Positions 11,210 to 25,665 of a stretch of DNA of 64,000 nt are shown piece after piece. How positions within the stretch are numbered: the stretch's first letter is position 1; each line of letters starts with the position of its first letter. A model generated the notes under the pieces. That model was not told the DNA's origin. It saw only the letters and a program-made list of their open reading frames with translations, and made no database searches. Made by a program: the position numbers and the translations under genes. Source of the DNA: Liolophura sinensis (lineage: Eukaryota; Mollusca; Polyplacophora; Chitonida; Chitonidae). The stretch lies in the NCBI RefSeq assembly GCF_032854445.1, contig NC_088300.1, positions 2,234,001 through 2,298,000 on the forward strand, in the 5' to 3' direction.

Positions 11210-12812
11210 GCCAGAATCGGCTTCCTTGGAAGATCGAAACCCTGCAATCTGAGTTTTTCGCAGGAACGGAACCCTCCAGCCTCAGTTAGCCAGAGTGAGC
11301 TTCCCTGGATGAGCAAAATCCTGCAGCCCCGTGCAGTTAGTTTGCGATGAGCTTCCTTTAAGAAGCGAAACCCTACAGCCTCAGTTAACCAGAAAGAGCT
11401 CCCGTGGAGGAAAGGAACCCTGCTGTCAGCCAGAATAACATTCCCTGGAGGAGGGAAACCTTGCAGCCTCAGTTAGCCGGAATGCGCTTCCCTAAAGGAG
11501 CGAGCCCTTACATCCACCTTTAGTTATCCAGTACCTTCGAAAGAGGTAAAGAAGCCTTCTACCAGAGTTATCGAGAATGGGCTTCCGTGGAGAAACGCAA
11601 TCTTGCAGCTTAAACTGTAGACAGAATGGACATCCGTAAAGGAACGCAACCATGTAGCTTAAACTATAGGCAGAATGGACATCCGTGGAGAAACGCAATC
11701 TTGCAGCTTAAACTGTAGACAGAATGGACATCCGTAAAGGAACGCAACCATGCAGCTTAAACTATAGGCAGAATGGGCTTCCGTGGAGAAACGCAATCTT
11801 GCAGCTTAAACTATAGACAGAATGGACATCCGTGGAGGAACGCAACCACGCAGCTTAAACTATAGGCAGAATGGGCTTCCGTGGAGAAACGCAATCTTGC
11901 AGCTTAAACTGTAGACAGAATGGACATCCGTAAAGGAACGCAAGCATGCAGCTTAAACTATAGGCAGAATGGGCTTCCGTGGAGAAACGCAATCTTGCAG
12001 CTTAAACTATAGACAGAATGGACATCCGTGGAGGAACGCAACCACGCAGCTTAAACTATAGGCAGAATGGGCTTCCGTGGAGAAACGCAATCTTGCAGCT
12101 TAAACTATAGACAGAATGGACATCCGTGGAGGAACGCAACCACGCAGCTTAAACTATAGGCAGAATGGGCTTCCGTGGAGAAACGCAATCTTGCAGCTTA
12201 AACTGTAGACAGAATGGACATCCGTAAAGGAACGCAAGCATGCAGCTTAAACTATAGGCAGAATGGGCTTCCGTGGAGAAACGCAATCTTGCAGCTTAAA
12301 CTATAGACAGAATGGACATCCGTGGAGGATCGCAACCACGCAGCTTAAACTATAGGCAGAATGGGCTTCCGTGGAGAAACGCAATCTTGCAGCTTAAACT
12401 ATAGGCAGAATGGACATCCGTAAAGGAACGCAACCATGCAGCTTAAACTATAGAGAGAATGGACATCCGTGGAGGAACCCAACCACGCAGCTTAAACTGT
12501 AGACAGAATGGACATCCGTAAAGGAACGCAACCATGCAGCTTAAACTATAGAGAGAATGGACATCCGTGGAGAAACGCAATCTTGCAGCTTAAACTGTAG
12601 ACAGAATGGACATCCGTAAAGGAACGCAACCATGCAGCTTAAACTATAGACAGAATGGAAATCCGTGGAGGAACGCAACCATGCAGCTTAAACTATAGAG
12701 AGAATGGACATCCGTGGAGGAACGCAACCACGCAGCTTAAACTATAGACAGAATGGACATCCGTGGAGGAACGCAACCACGCAGCTTAAACTATAGGCAG
12801 AATGTCAATGGG
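11210..12812. repeat. Minisatellite, 49-bp unit with dimeric and higher-order structure, plus a decayed 5' part
   Basis: From about 11580 the unit cagaatggacatccgtggag, gaacgcaaccacgcagctta, aactatagg repeats in exact 49-bp steps. Two unit types tend to alternate (gacatccgtaaagg with aaccatg, and ggcttccgtggaga with aatcttg), giving 98-bp dimers. A variant aagcatgcagc near 11941 recurs about 294 bp on (six units). The 11210-11520 part has diverged copies of a similar 47-50 bp unit (agaatgagcttccctggagg with ctgcagcctcagttag) and looks like an older edge of the same array. Confidence 0.93.
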
Positions 12813-15105
12813 CTTTCGTGGTGATATAATGATATTTAAGTAGCTGTATATAGCTGGTTATACAGATGACCGAATGTCACCACAGCTGATATCTTCAGCG
12901 TGACCGCTTGTTCAGCAGGGCTTTAAAAGTTCAGACCGTTGAATCTTAAACCAATATACCTTCGTATAAAACAAATAGAGCTTCATTTAGTCAAGACTAT
13001 AAAATTCAAATAGAACTCAACCCTTGGCACACTACTGATGAGGAGGAAACCGATGATGCCAGGCGTGACGTGGGTATTTGTTAGTAACCTGTGTGATGTC
13101 GCCATTTGACTGAAAACTATTTATCGCAAAAAATTCAATCACGAATAAAACTGACCACAAACTGTACAGAAAGTGTATACAATGCACTTGTGGCATTTGG
13201 ATTTTAGTACAGTGCGAATATTTGTCTGTACATGAATATTATGAGTTAAATTGGTCACTGGGGTAAATTACTGTTCATCGAACCGTTAAACTCTGTCAGC
13301 TAGCCTGTGTTAGAACGCTACGAAGCTGTGATAATTGTCTAATTTGTTTATCGACTTTTTGTAAAGATAGATGATAATGTTAAAGCTTGTGTACCGTCGC
13401 CATTTCTGTCCCGCCACGTGCCCATAAAATACGTTCTACGGAAACTGTTAGTGAGTAATTCAGGATATTCTCGATGGAGCATTGTGACAGAGGCTGGCAT
13501 TAACTGCCGCCTGTGACGCCTCTCTTTACACGCCACCTGACGTCGATTGGAAATGCCTCCATCTCAACAAGCACTCCATCCGGACGGCGCTCTGGCTCTC
13601 GGCGGGACGTGCTTTCATCGTGCGCGGGACGGGTTCTGGGATTCCAGGTAACTGAACCTGCCTTCGTAATGGACACCACACGAGCAGCAGGACGGATCGA
13701 TATGTGGTGAACAGTGTAAACCCTTTAACATTCCTCCAGAAGAGAGGGCCGACGCCAGTCTGTGATTTACCTATCGTCCTCCAGTCCCGCTGTGTTCTCA
13801 GTTATCTTTGCTAACGGCACTACGAGTATTGGTTGCTTCATCCTCCAGCTAAATTACACGTATTATGTATTGTTGGATCGGCGTAAGTAGTCATTCTCTG
13901 GCGGGGCGAGCCGGTCGATGGCCGGCATAACCCTGGAAGGCTAAATGGCTCTGATCAAACTGTAGAATACCAAGAGTTCAAAGTCAACAAAGACAATCTG
14001 CCGCTGAATTTCCGGCTGAAATAAAGCACGGACTCAGGTAGACCTGTATCAGCCCGACCCGATATCAATGGCAGGCCCATGACTCACTCGTATACGCTTC
14101 CTGATCGAGCAATTCACAAACACAATTAAAAATTACAAAAATAAATATGGATCCCACTTGACACAAGTTAACTTGACAGGTTCTGATGGAGCTCTACATC
14201 AGCAGTTGGCTGGGGATATTTGCGGGCTGTAGTACATGTACTTAGAGCACAAATCGGCAATCGGTGCATCTCGCCTTGGTTCTCAATACAGTATGACTTT
14301 CTACTTTATCCCAAAAAACAACAACAAACGTATACATGTTTGTTATATAGGGTTCTGACGTTCTCCTTGTGTAACTTGACAAAGTATTACATTACTTATT
14401 CTAGTTTAATTATTCTCATGTGAAATTTCACATTCCTTGTTGGCACTTTTGTCTTGGTTTACATTTAGTTTTTGATTTAGCCCGTATTAGTGTCGGGGTA
14501 CAAGTGACGCCATATCGAGTTTCCGGCTCAAGGCCTATCTCATTGTCTCTTAAGAATACCAGATTAGAAGTTGAGGCAAGCACGTCAAAACAAAATGACT
14601 GCTACTTCGGTCTGTTTTTTCTCCCCGAAATAACTATGGTTATATTAAATGTTTTTTCTCTTTATAAGCTGAGTTATATGAATACATTACCTGGTGTAAT
14701 GTTTAATCATATGTATATGTTATCTGATAATGGCTCTTTGTAACACACTGGAGGAAAGGATGTGGTGTACTTGTCCTTCCGATATCATTAACTCAATTGT
14801 AGTTTTTGACATTAACAAAATTGTGGTTTTTGGCTTTAACAAAATGGTGTTGTTGTTTTTTTTTTTACATTGTGGGTTTTTTTGCCTTTACAAAATTATG
14901 GTTTGTGGCGTTTCTTCTTGTATTTAAACAATGTAATTCATTATTTGCCTATTGTGCTTCCCAAATGTGATTAAATTACAGTTTAGACTATTGTAATGTG
15001 ACTGAACGCCCCCATTTTGATAACATGTCACCAACGATCAGAACAGACTGTTATATACATACGTACAAGTCAATACGCCTATAGGTAAACAGTTGTTGCG
15101 TCATT
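12813..15105. other. Non-coding DNA, no gene recognised
   Basis: Mostly AT-rich with a GC-richer patch at about 13380-13720, where short open frames of 62-65 codons exist on both strands without motifs I recognise. A related trio of T-rich lines (attgtagtttttgacatta, attgtggtttttggcttta, attatggtttgtggc) at 14795-14915 looks like a short, diverged tandem repeat. Confidence 0.4.
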
Positions 15106-16045
15106 GTGATAACTGGTAACTTGTGGATAACCGGTGAAGCGGCGATCACGGCCAGTTTGACAATTGCCACCAAGCCATATATACAGAACCGGTGAAGCAG
15201 CGATGACAACGGGTTATTGGTAACTGGTCACGCATATACACTGAAGCGACGACGGCGTTTTTATTGGTAACTGGTCACGCATATCCACTGAAGCAGCAAC
15301 GACATCGTGGTTATTCGTAACTGGTCACGCATATCCACTGAAGTAGCGACGACAGCGTGGTTATTGGTAACTGGTCACACATATCCACTGAAGCAGCGAC
15401 GACAGCGTGGTCATTGGTAACTGGTCCCGCATATCCACTGAAACAGCGACAACAGCGTGGTCAGTGGTAACTGGTCATGCATATCCACTGAAGCAGCGAC
15501 GTCAGCGCGGTTATTGGTAACTGGTCACACATATCCACTGAAGCAGCGACGACAGCGTGGTCATAGGTAACTGGTCACACATATCCACTGAAACAGCGAC
15601 GACAGCGTGCTCATTGGTAACTGGTCAAACACATCCACTGAAACAGCGACAACAGCGTGGTCATTGGTAACTGGCCACACATATCCACTGAAACAGCGAC
15701 GACAGCGTGGTCATTGGTAACTGGTCCCGCATATCCAGTGAAGTAGCGACAACAGCGCGGTCATTGGTAACTTGTCACGCATGTCCAATGAAGCAGCGAC
15801 GTCAGCGCGGTTATTGGTAACTGGTCACACATATCCACTGAAGTAGCGACGACAGCGTGGTCATAGGTAACTGGTCACACATATCTAGTGAAGCAGCGAC
15901 AACAGCGTGGTCAGTGGTAACTGGTCACGAATATCCACTGAAACAGCGACGTCAGCGCGGTTATTGGTAACTGGTCACGCATATAAACTGAAGCAGTGAC
16001 AACATCGTTGTGATTGGTAACTGGTCACGCATATCCGGGGAGGGG
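15106..16045. repeat. Minisatellite, 50-bp unit, ~18 copies
   Basis: The unit ctggtcacacatatccactg, aagcagcgacgacagcgtgg, tcattggtaa repeats in 50-bp steps, for example at 15321, 15371 and 15421. The first copies (15106-15240) are degenerate and variable in length. A few related fragments persist to about 16450 (gtgaagcag, gataactggta). Confidence 0.93.
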
Positions 16046-18810
<2,765 letters not shown>

Positions 18811-18974
18811 GTTGTTTAATCAGGGATAACGTCTCAGTATGGACAGATCAGCCCCAATTGTTGAGAAAATCAAAAATACGGAGACAAATAAAAAATACGG
18901 AATTACATATATAGTACAGAGAAATATGGTATATTTGTATTTTTGGCAAGCAGACATAGCTGATTTTCTGCACG

Positions 18975-19215
18975 CCAAAATGCACTTTATATTTAAAAAT
19001 CGTCATGATGTCTGTATTCAAAATGCACATTATATTTGAAAATCGTCATGACGTCTGTATTCAAAATTCACATTATATTTGAAAATCGTCATGATGTCTG
19101 TATTCAAAATTCACATTATATCTGAAAATCGTCATGATGTCTGTATTCAAATTGCACATTATATTTGGAAATCGTCATGATATCTGTATTCAAAATGCAC
19201 ATTATATTTTAAACT
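18975..19215. repeat. Minisatellite, 43-bp unit, ~5.5 copies
   Basis: The unit cacattatatttgaaaatcg, tcatgatgtctgtattcaaa, atg repeats in 43-bp steps (cacattatattt at 19026 and 19069). Few substitutions separate the copies, so the array is fairly young. Confidence 0.92.
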
Positions 19216-20724
19216 CTTCATGATGATATCCCCAAGTCAAAGAATACTCGAGGCCATTCACCATTTAACTGCGTTGATTTCTACAAACATAAATTCCTTC
19301 CACTACCTTCTGTTATGCAGAACTATTCCGACTATATCATTAATGGCCACTTGCACAGAGGCCACATGGAACATCAGTACTTAGGCCTAATTCTGGTTTT
19401 GTCTGAAATTCGATTCGATCAAGGAAAATATGTAGGCCTAAGCTTAGGTCTATCTCTGTTATGCAGGCCTAAACCTATTCATAATTATTTTAACGGATTG
19501 CCTTGATTTCTAAGAAAGTCGCAGTTCTTTAAACCTTTGTATTATTGGATCATGAGATTTGATTAAACTATAAATCAATCAACGAATGAGCTAACGAGCC
19601 TATCAGAATTCGAGAATGAAGCCTTTGAATAATTAACAGTCCTGTGTATTGGGAGAGCGACGAGATTTAAGGCAAAGTGCCCGGAGGTTATGGCCAGCGA
19701 TGGCAGACGACTAAAACTGAAGATTCACGCAAAGATTACCATGGAAACGATACGGAAGTAATGGCAGCCGCAGTCAAGCGTGAGGAAAAGCCTGCGTACA
19801 CAATCATACGTTCATAAATCTCTACAGATTAATTTCTAGATAGGGCATCTTTCTGCATAGCTGACAACAGAAAGACGGTAATGGCAGTATGATATGAACA
19901 TGTAAGGCCTGTCTTCGCAATAAGTCCCGGCACGCGACCCCTCCAGGGGCACCGGAAAATGTCTTTAGGAAACTTGATCGCGCCACATATAAAAGACCAT
20001 CCGGAAAATAGATACGGAAACGGTAGTTCTTTGGAGGACAATAAACAAGAGTGGCACTGTTAGCATGGTTTATCCACTGAGCATGCGCTCTCGATAGTTT
20101 TCTTCCTCTAGAATTCTATAGCCACTGTGCTTACGTGTTATGCGTGGAACCCATCCGTATAGTCAAATTTGTGAGCAAGTCAAAAAAGACAATGAAGTAT
20201 AGGCCTGGTATGACAGTCAAATGACAGGCCCTTACATGCTGCAAATGTACTCATAGCTCTATATGTAGGTGTATTTTAAACTCAGAAGTTTAACAGTTTC
20301 TGTGTATATTAAGTGACGAAAACCTCATGTGACACTGGTAACAATATATCATCAGAAGAGGCCGTCCATGCAGAATAATATGTTTCAAATGAATTTTATA
20401 TGATAGACAAAACATAACATAAACATAAACTATCGAACTGAGGAATGGCCAAAAATACTAGGTATTCTTTCCTCATATATGAACTTGCTAGCTGACATCC
20501 AACATGTCGGCTCAAACACGCATGTAGGCTCAGGCAGCTTTTATCCACGCTGCCTATCGCGGTCGGGAAATTTCGGACATACGTCGGGAACATTTGGACC
20601 CTTTTTCTTAAATAAACGACTTGTGTAAACAGCTGTAGTAAGCTAATTTTAGTGTATGTAAAATAACAAATTCAACCCAGGGTCCAGATAATTGCAAGAT
20701 TCTCTCTTCAGCTCTCTCGGGACA
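19216..20724. other. Non-coding DNA, no gene recognised
   Basis: AT-rich DNA with chance open frames of 60-70 codons. The palindromic motif taggccta recurs near 19386-19470. No exon or RNA gene could be supported. Confidence 0.4.
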
Positions 20725-21418
20725 TTTCTCGGTCTAATATACTCGTTTGGAAAAAGTTTGTCTTCTTGTTGAGGTCTTCAAGCAGGGAACTTCAGCTGAA
20801 GATAATGTCTCCCCGAGAAGTTCATTTATGATCTGTCCCAACATACCCGAATGTCTCAAGTTCCCGGACATTTCCCAGAAGTATATCAATCAGTTTATGT
20901 ACGTTTGCTTTTATTCGTGGATCATGTCTTAGAAAACCAAACTCCGTGCCCAGTCCGTGACTATACAGGCCATATTCCAATTGCCACCACTTCAGATTCT
21001 CTAACTTATACACACATGGTTCGGCTCGAGATTTGGGTTGAAATTTACTTTTCAAGAATGGAAATTTAGATAACGGGTGTACTCGAACATGTGCGTTGGT
21101 AGTTTTAAGCGTGGGTACCTGTGTACTTGTATGAGTGAGTACAAGATGAATATCCACCACGGGTGCTTGTACACTTGACCGATTGGGTATCCGTTACAGG
21201 TGCATGTGTACTTGTATTGGTAGGATGAGCATCTGCCACGGGTGATTGTACACTTGACCGGTTGGGTATCCGTTACAGGTGCATGTCTACTTGTAGTGGT
21301 AGGATGAGTATCTGCCACGGGTGATTGTGCACTTGTGCGAGTGTATATCCGACATGCACAGGTGTATGTGCACTTGTACTGGTACGATGAGTACCTACCT
21401 GGGGTGCTTGTACACTTG
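20725..21418. repeat. Segmental duplication, copy 1
   Basis: Three blocks match downstream sequence in the same order and orientation: 20725-20912 with 23160-23341, 20928-21040 with 23637-23755, and 21073-21418 with 23928-24270. The rising offsets (about 2435, 2709 and 2855 bp) mean that copy 1 lacks, or copy 2 gained, sequence between the blocks. The last block already contains 42-bp array units, so the duplication took place after the array existed. Confidence 0.85.
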
Positions 21419-23155
21419 TGCGAGTAAGATAAGTGTCTGCCACAGGTGCATGTGTACTTATAGTGGTAGAATGAGTATCTGCAAATGGGCTTATAAACTT
21501 GTGCTGGTAGGATTTTTTTTTTTTTTTTTGATTGGTGTTTTACGCCGTACTCAAGAATATTTCACTTATACGACGGCGGCCAGCATTATGGTGGGTGGAA
21601 ACCGGGCAGAACCCGGGGGAAACCCACGACCATCCGCAGGTAGCTAACAGACCTTCCCACATACGGCCGGAGAGAAAGCCAGCATGAGCTGGACTTGAAC
21701 TCACAGCGACCGCATTGGTGAGAGACTCCTGGGTCATTACGCTGCGCTAGCGCGCTAACCAACTGAGCCACGGAGGCCCCTGTACTGGTAGGATGAGTAT
21801 CCGCTAAGGTACATGTGCGTTTGTAGTGGTAGGATGAGAATCTTCCACGGGTGCTTGTACACTTGTGTGAGTGTATATCCGCCATAGACAGGTGCATGTG
21901 CACTCGTACGGGTAGGATGAGTACCTACCTAGGGTGCTTGTACACTTGTGTGAGTGTATATTTGCCATGCACATGTGCATGTGTACTACTGCTGGTAGGA
22001 TGAGTACCTGCCTAGGGTGTTTGTACACTAGTACGAGTGTATATCCGCCACAGGTGCATGAATTCTTGTTCTGGTAGGATGAGTACAATGTATTTGCCAC
22101 GGGTGCTTTTTCACTTGTACTGGTAAGATGAGTAACTGCCACGGGTGCTTGTTCACTTGTACTGGTAAGATGAGTATCTCCCACGGGTGCTTGTTCACTT
22201 GTACTGGTAAGATGAGTATCTGCCACGGGTGCATGTTCACTTGTACTGGTTAGGTGAGTATCTACCACGGGTGCTTGTTCACTTGTACTGGTAGGATGAG
22301 TATCTGCCACGGGTGCTTGTACACTTGTGCGAGTGTATATCCGACATGCACAGGTGCATATGTACTTGTACGGGTAGGATGAGCACCTACCTATGGTGCT
22401 TGTACACTTGTGCAAGAGTATATACCCCACAGGTGCATGTGTACTTGTACTGGCACCATGAGTATCGACCACGTGTGCTTGCACACTTGTACTGGTAAGA
22501 TGAGTATCTGCCACGGGTGCTTGTACAATTGTGCGAGTGTATATCCGCCACAGATGCATGTGTTCTTCTCCTGGTAGAATGAGTACTTACCACGTGTGTT
22601 TGCACACTTGTATTGGTAAGATGAGTGTCTGCCACACGTGCATGTGTACTGATAGTGGTAGGATGAGTATCTGCAACTGGGCTTATAAACTTGTACTGGT
22701 AGGATGAGTATCCGCTAAAGGTATATGTGTATTTGTAGTGGTAGGATGAGATTCTTCCACGTGTGTTTGTACACCTTTATGAGTCGGTATCCGCCAATCA
22801 CAGGTGTATTTGTTCTTGTACTGGTAGGAGGAGTATCCGCTACAGGTACATGTGCACTTTTATTGGAAGGATTGGTATCTACCACGGGTGCTTGTACACT
22901 TGTAGGAGTGCATATCCGCCATGTGCACTTGTACTGGTAGGATGAGTATCTGCCACGGATGCTTGTACACTTGTGCCAGTGTACATCCGCCATACACAGG
23001 CTCAGGTGCACTTGTTCTGGTAGGATGAGTATCTGCCACGGATGCTTGTTCACTTGTGGGAGTGTATATCCGCCATACACAGGCTCATGTGCACTTGTAC
23101 TGGTAGGATGAGTATCTGCCACGGATGCTTGTACACTTGTGAAGGTGTATATCCG
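21110..23155. repeat. Minisatellite, 42-bp unit, first array
   Basis: The core unit is gtgcttgttcacttgtactg, gtaagatgagtatctgccac, gg. Many copies belong to a related longer form with gtgcgagtgtatatccgcca and caggtgcatgtgtacttg, so the array is a mix of simple 42-bp units and about 80-bp dimers. The unit length is a multiple of three, which opens frames of up to 251 codons on the minus strand (THLTSTSEQAPVAD). I consider these non-coding. A SINE interrupts the array at 21511-21780. Confidence 0.92.
21511..21780 (-). mobile_element. tRNA-derived SINE inserted in the 42-bp array
   Basis: The minus strand begins ggggcctccgtggctcagtt at 21780-21761, with box A (tggctcagttgg) and box B-like gagttcaagtcc. 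It ends in ttgagtacggcgtaaaacac, then a run of about 20 A (T on the plus strand, 21511-21529). The flanks tgtgctggtaggat and tgtactggtaggat differ at one position and fit a target-site duplication. A 3' A-run and the matching flanks indicate LINE-mediated retrotransposition. The intact head suggests recent insertion. Confidence 0.92.
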
Positions 23156-23159
23156 GGAC

Positions 23160-24270
23160 ATTTCTCACTCTAATGTACACGTTTGGAGAAAGTCTGTCTT
23201 CTTGTTGAGGTCTTCACGCCGGGAACTTCGGCTGAAGATAATGTTTTCCCGAGAAGTTAATTTATGATCTGTACCAACATACCCGAATGTCCCAAGTTCT
23301 CGGAGCTTTCTCAGAAGTGCGTCAATCAGTTTATGTACGCCTGCTCATATTTGTGGAACACGTGCATGATGTCAGCTGTAATACAGTTGGTTTAATTCCC
23401 TTGCCACGGGATTGACTTTTTCATTCGACATCTGCGACGTAAATAAGAAAGGAACGCGGGGTCCCTCCTCAGACACGATACAGTGACTGTGCAGAGGTTT
23501 AATTTGTCCTTCACCACACACACGGTAGCACCTCTCTGTCATCTGGGGAAAGACGGAGAATGATGGCTAGGGACTTGACTTGGGCAGACAGTAAGGGACA
23601 GCGGTCAGGTTCCTGGGATGTGTACACGTGGTTCCGTGCTAGAAAATCAAACTCCGTATTCAGTCCGTGCCTATACAGGTCATACGTCAATTGCCACCAC
23701 TTCAGATTCTCTAACTTATACACACATGTTTCGGCTCACAGAGATTTGGGGTGAAGTTCGTGTGAGTTATCGTCCCTGGAGTAAGTCACTATACCTCTGT
23801 CATGCCTAAATCTATTATTCACTTACTTTCTCACGCAGTCACCCAGCCATCCATGTATACCTTTAATCATTCTTCAACAAACTGATTCCATTCACTTGCT
23901 GAGTCACTCCACCACCCTGAGTTCCAGAACGGGTGTACTCGAACAATGTGCGTTGGTAGTTTTAAGCGTGGGTACCTGTGTACTTGTATGAGTGAGTACA
24001 AGATGAATATCCACCACGGGTGCTTGTACACTTGACCGATTGGGTATCCGTTACAGGTGCATGTGTACTTGTATTGGTAGGATGAGTATCTGCCACGGGT
24101 GATTGTACACTTGATCGATTGGGTATCCGTTACAGGTGCATGTCTACTTGTAGTGGTAGGATGAGTATCTGCCACGGGTGATTGTGCACTTGTGCGAGTG
24201 TATATCCGACATGCACAGGTGTATGTGCACTTGTACTGGTACGATGAGTACCTACCTAGGGTGCTTGGAC
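23160..24270. repeat. Segmental duplication, copy 2
   Basis: This is the partner of 20725-21418. The first block has the same cttgttgaggtcttca and acatacccgaatgtc motifs, and the second has tcagattctctaacttatac. Copy 2 carries two extra stretches (about 23342-23636 and 23756-23927) not present in copy 1. These stretches show no gene. Confidence 0.85.
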
Positions 24271-25665
24271 ACTTGTGCCAGTGTACATCCGTCACAGGTG
24301 CATGTGCACTTGTACCGGTAGGATGAGTATCTGCCACGGGTGCTTGTACATTTGTGCGAGAGTATATCCGCCACAGGTGCATGTGTACTTGTACTGGTAG
24401 AATGAGTATCTACCTAGGGTGCTTTTACGCTTGTGTGAGTGTATATTTGCCATGCACATGTGCATGTGCACTACTGCTGGTAGGATGAGTACCTGCCTAA
24501 GCTGTTAGTACACTTGTACGAGTGTATATCCGCCACAGGTGCATGAATTCTTGTTCTGGTAGGATGAGTACAATGTATTTGCCACGGGTGCTTTTTCACT
24601 TGAACTGGTGAGATGAGTAACTACCACGGGTGCTTGTTCATTTGTACTGGTAAGATGAGTATCTCCCACGGGTGCTTGTTCACTTGCACTGGTAAGATGA
24701 GTATCTGCCACGGATGCTTGTTCACTTGTACTGGTAAGATGAGTATCTACCACGGGTGCTTGTTCATTTGTACTGGTAAGATGAGTATCTACCACGGGTG
24801 CTTGTAAACTTGTACTGGTAAGATGAGTATCTGCCACGGGTGCTTGTTCACTTGTACTGGTAAGATGAGTATCTACCTAGGGTGCTTGTAAACTTGTACT
24901 GGTAAGATGAGTATCTACCACGGCTGTTTGTACACTGGTTCTGATAAGATGAGTATCCGCCACATGTGTACTGGCAAAATGAGTATCTGCCATGGATGCT
25001 TGTACACCTGTATGAGTGTATATCCGCCATGCACATGTGCATCTGTACTTGTACTGGTAGGATGAGTATCTGCCGTGGGCGCTTGTACACTTGTGCGAGT
25101 GTATATCCGCCAGAGGTGCATGAATTCTTGTTCTGGTAGGATGAGTACAATGTATCTGCCACGTGTGCTTTTTCACTTGTACTGGTAAGATGAGTATCTG
25201 CCACGGATGCTTGTTCACTTGTACTGGTAAGATGAGTATCTGCCACGGGTGCTTGTTCACTTGTACTGGTAAGATGAATATCTGCCACGGGTGCTTGTTC
25301 ACTTGAACTGGTAAGATGAGTATCTACCATGGATGATTGTTCACTTGTACTGGTAAGATGAGTATCTACCATGGGTGCTTGTTCATTTGTACTGATAAGA
25401 TGAGTATCCGCCACATGTGTACTGGTAAAATGAGCATCTGCCATGGATGCTTGTACACTTGTGTGAGTGTATGTCCCCCAAAGGCGCATCTGTACTTGTA
25501 CTGGTAGGATGAGTATCTGCCGTGGGCGTTTGTACACTTGTGCGAGTTTATATCGGCCACAGGTGCATGTGTTCTTGTTCTGGTAGGATGAGTACAATGT
25601 ATCTGCTACGGGTGCTTGTACATTTGTACGAGTGGGTATCCGCCAAAAGTGCATGTGTACTTGTA
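23960..25665. repeat. Minisatellite, 42-bp unit, second array
   Basis: The same unit family as the array at 21110-23155. The most regular part, about 24590-24900 and 25160-25400, is a run of gtgcttgttcacttgtactg type units in 42-bp steps. A 304-codon minus-strand frame across it (24848-25762) is a product of the unit length. Its 5' part beyond the array has no recognisable domain. Confidence 0.92.

Noticed and set aside
21740-21780. tRNA gene on the minus strand
   Set aside because: Box A and box B-like motifs are present, but the rest does not fold as a tRNA and continues into a SINE body and A-tail. The same head occurs at 18414.
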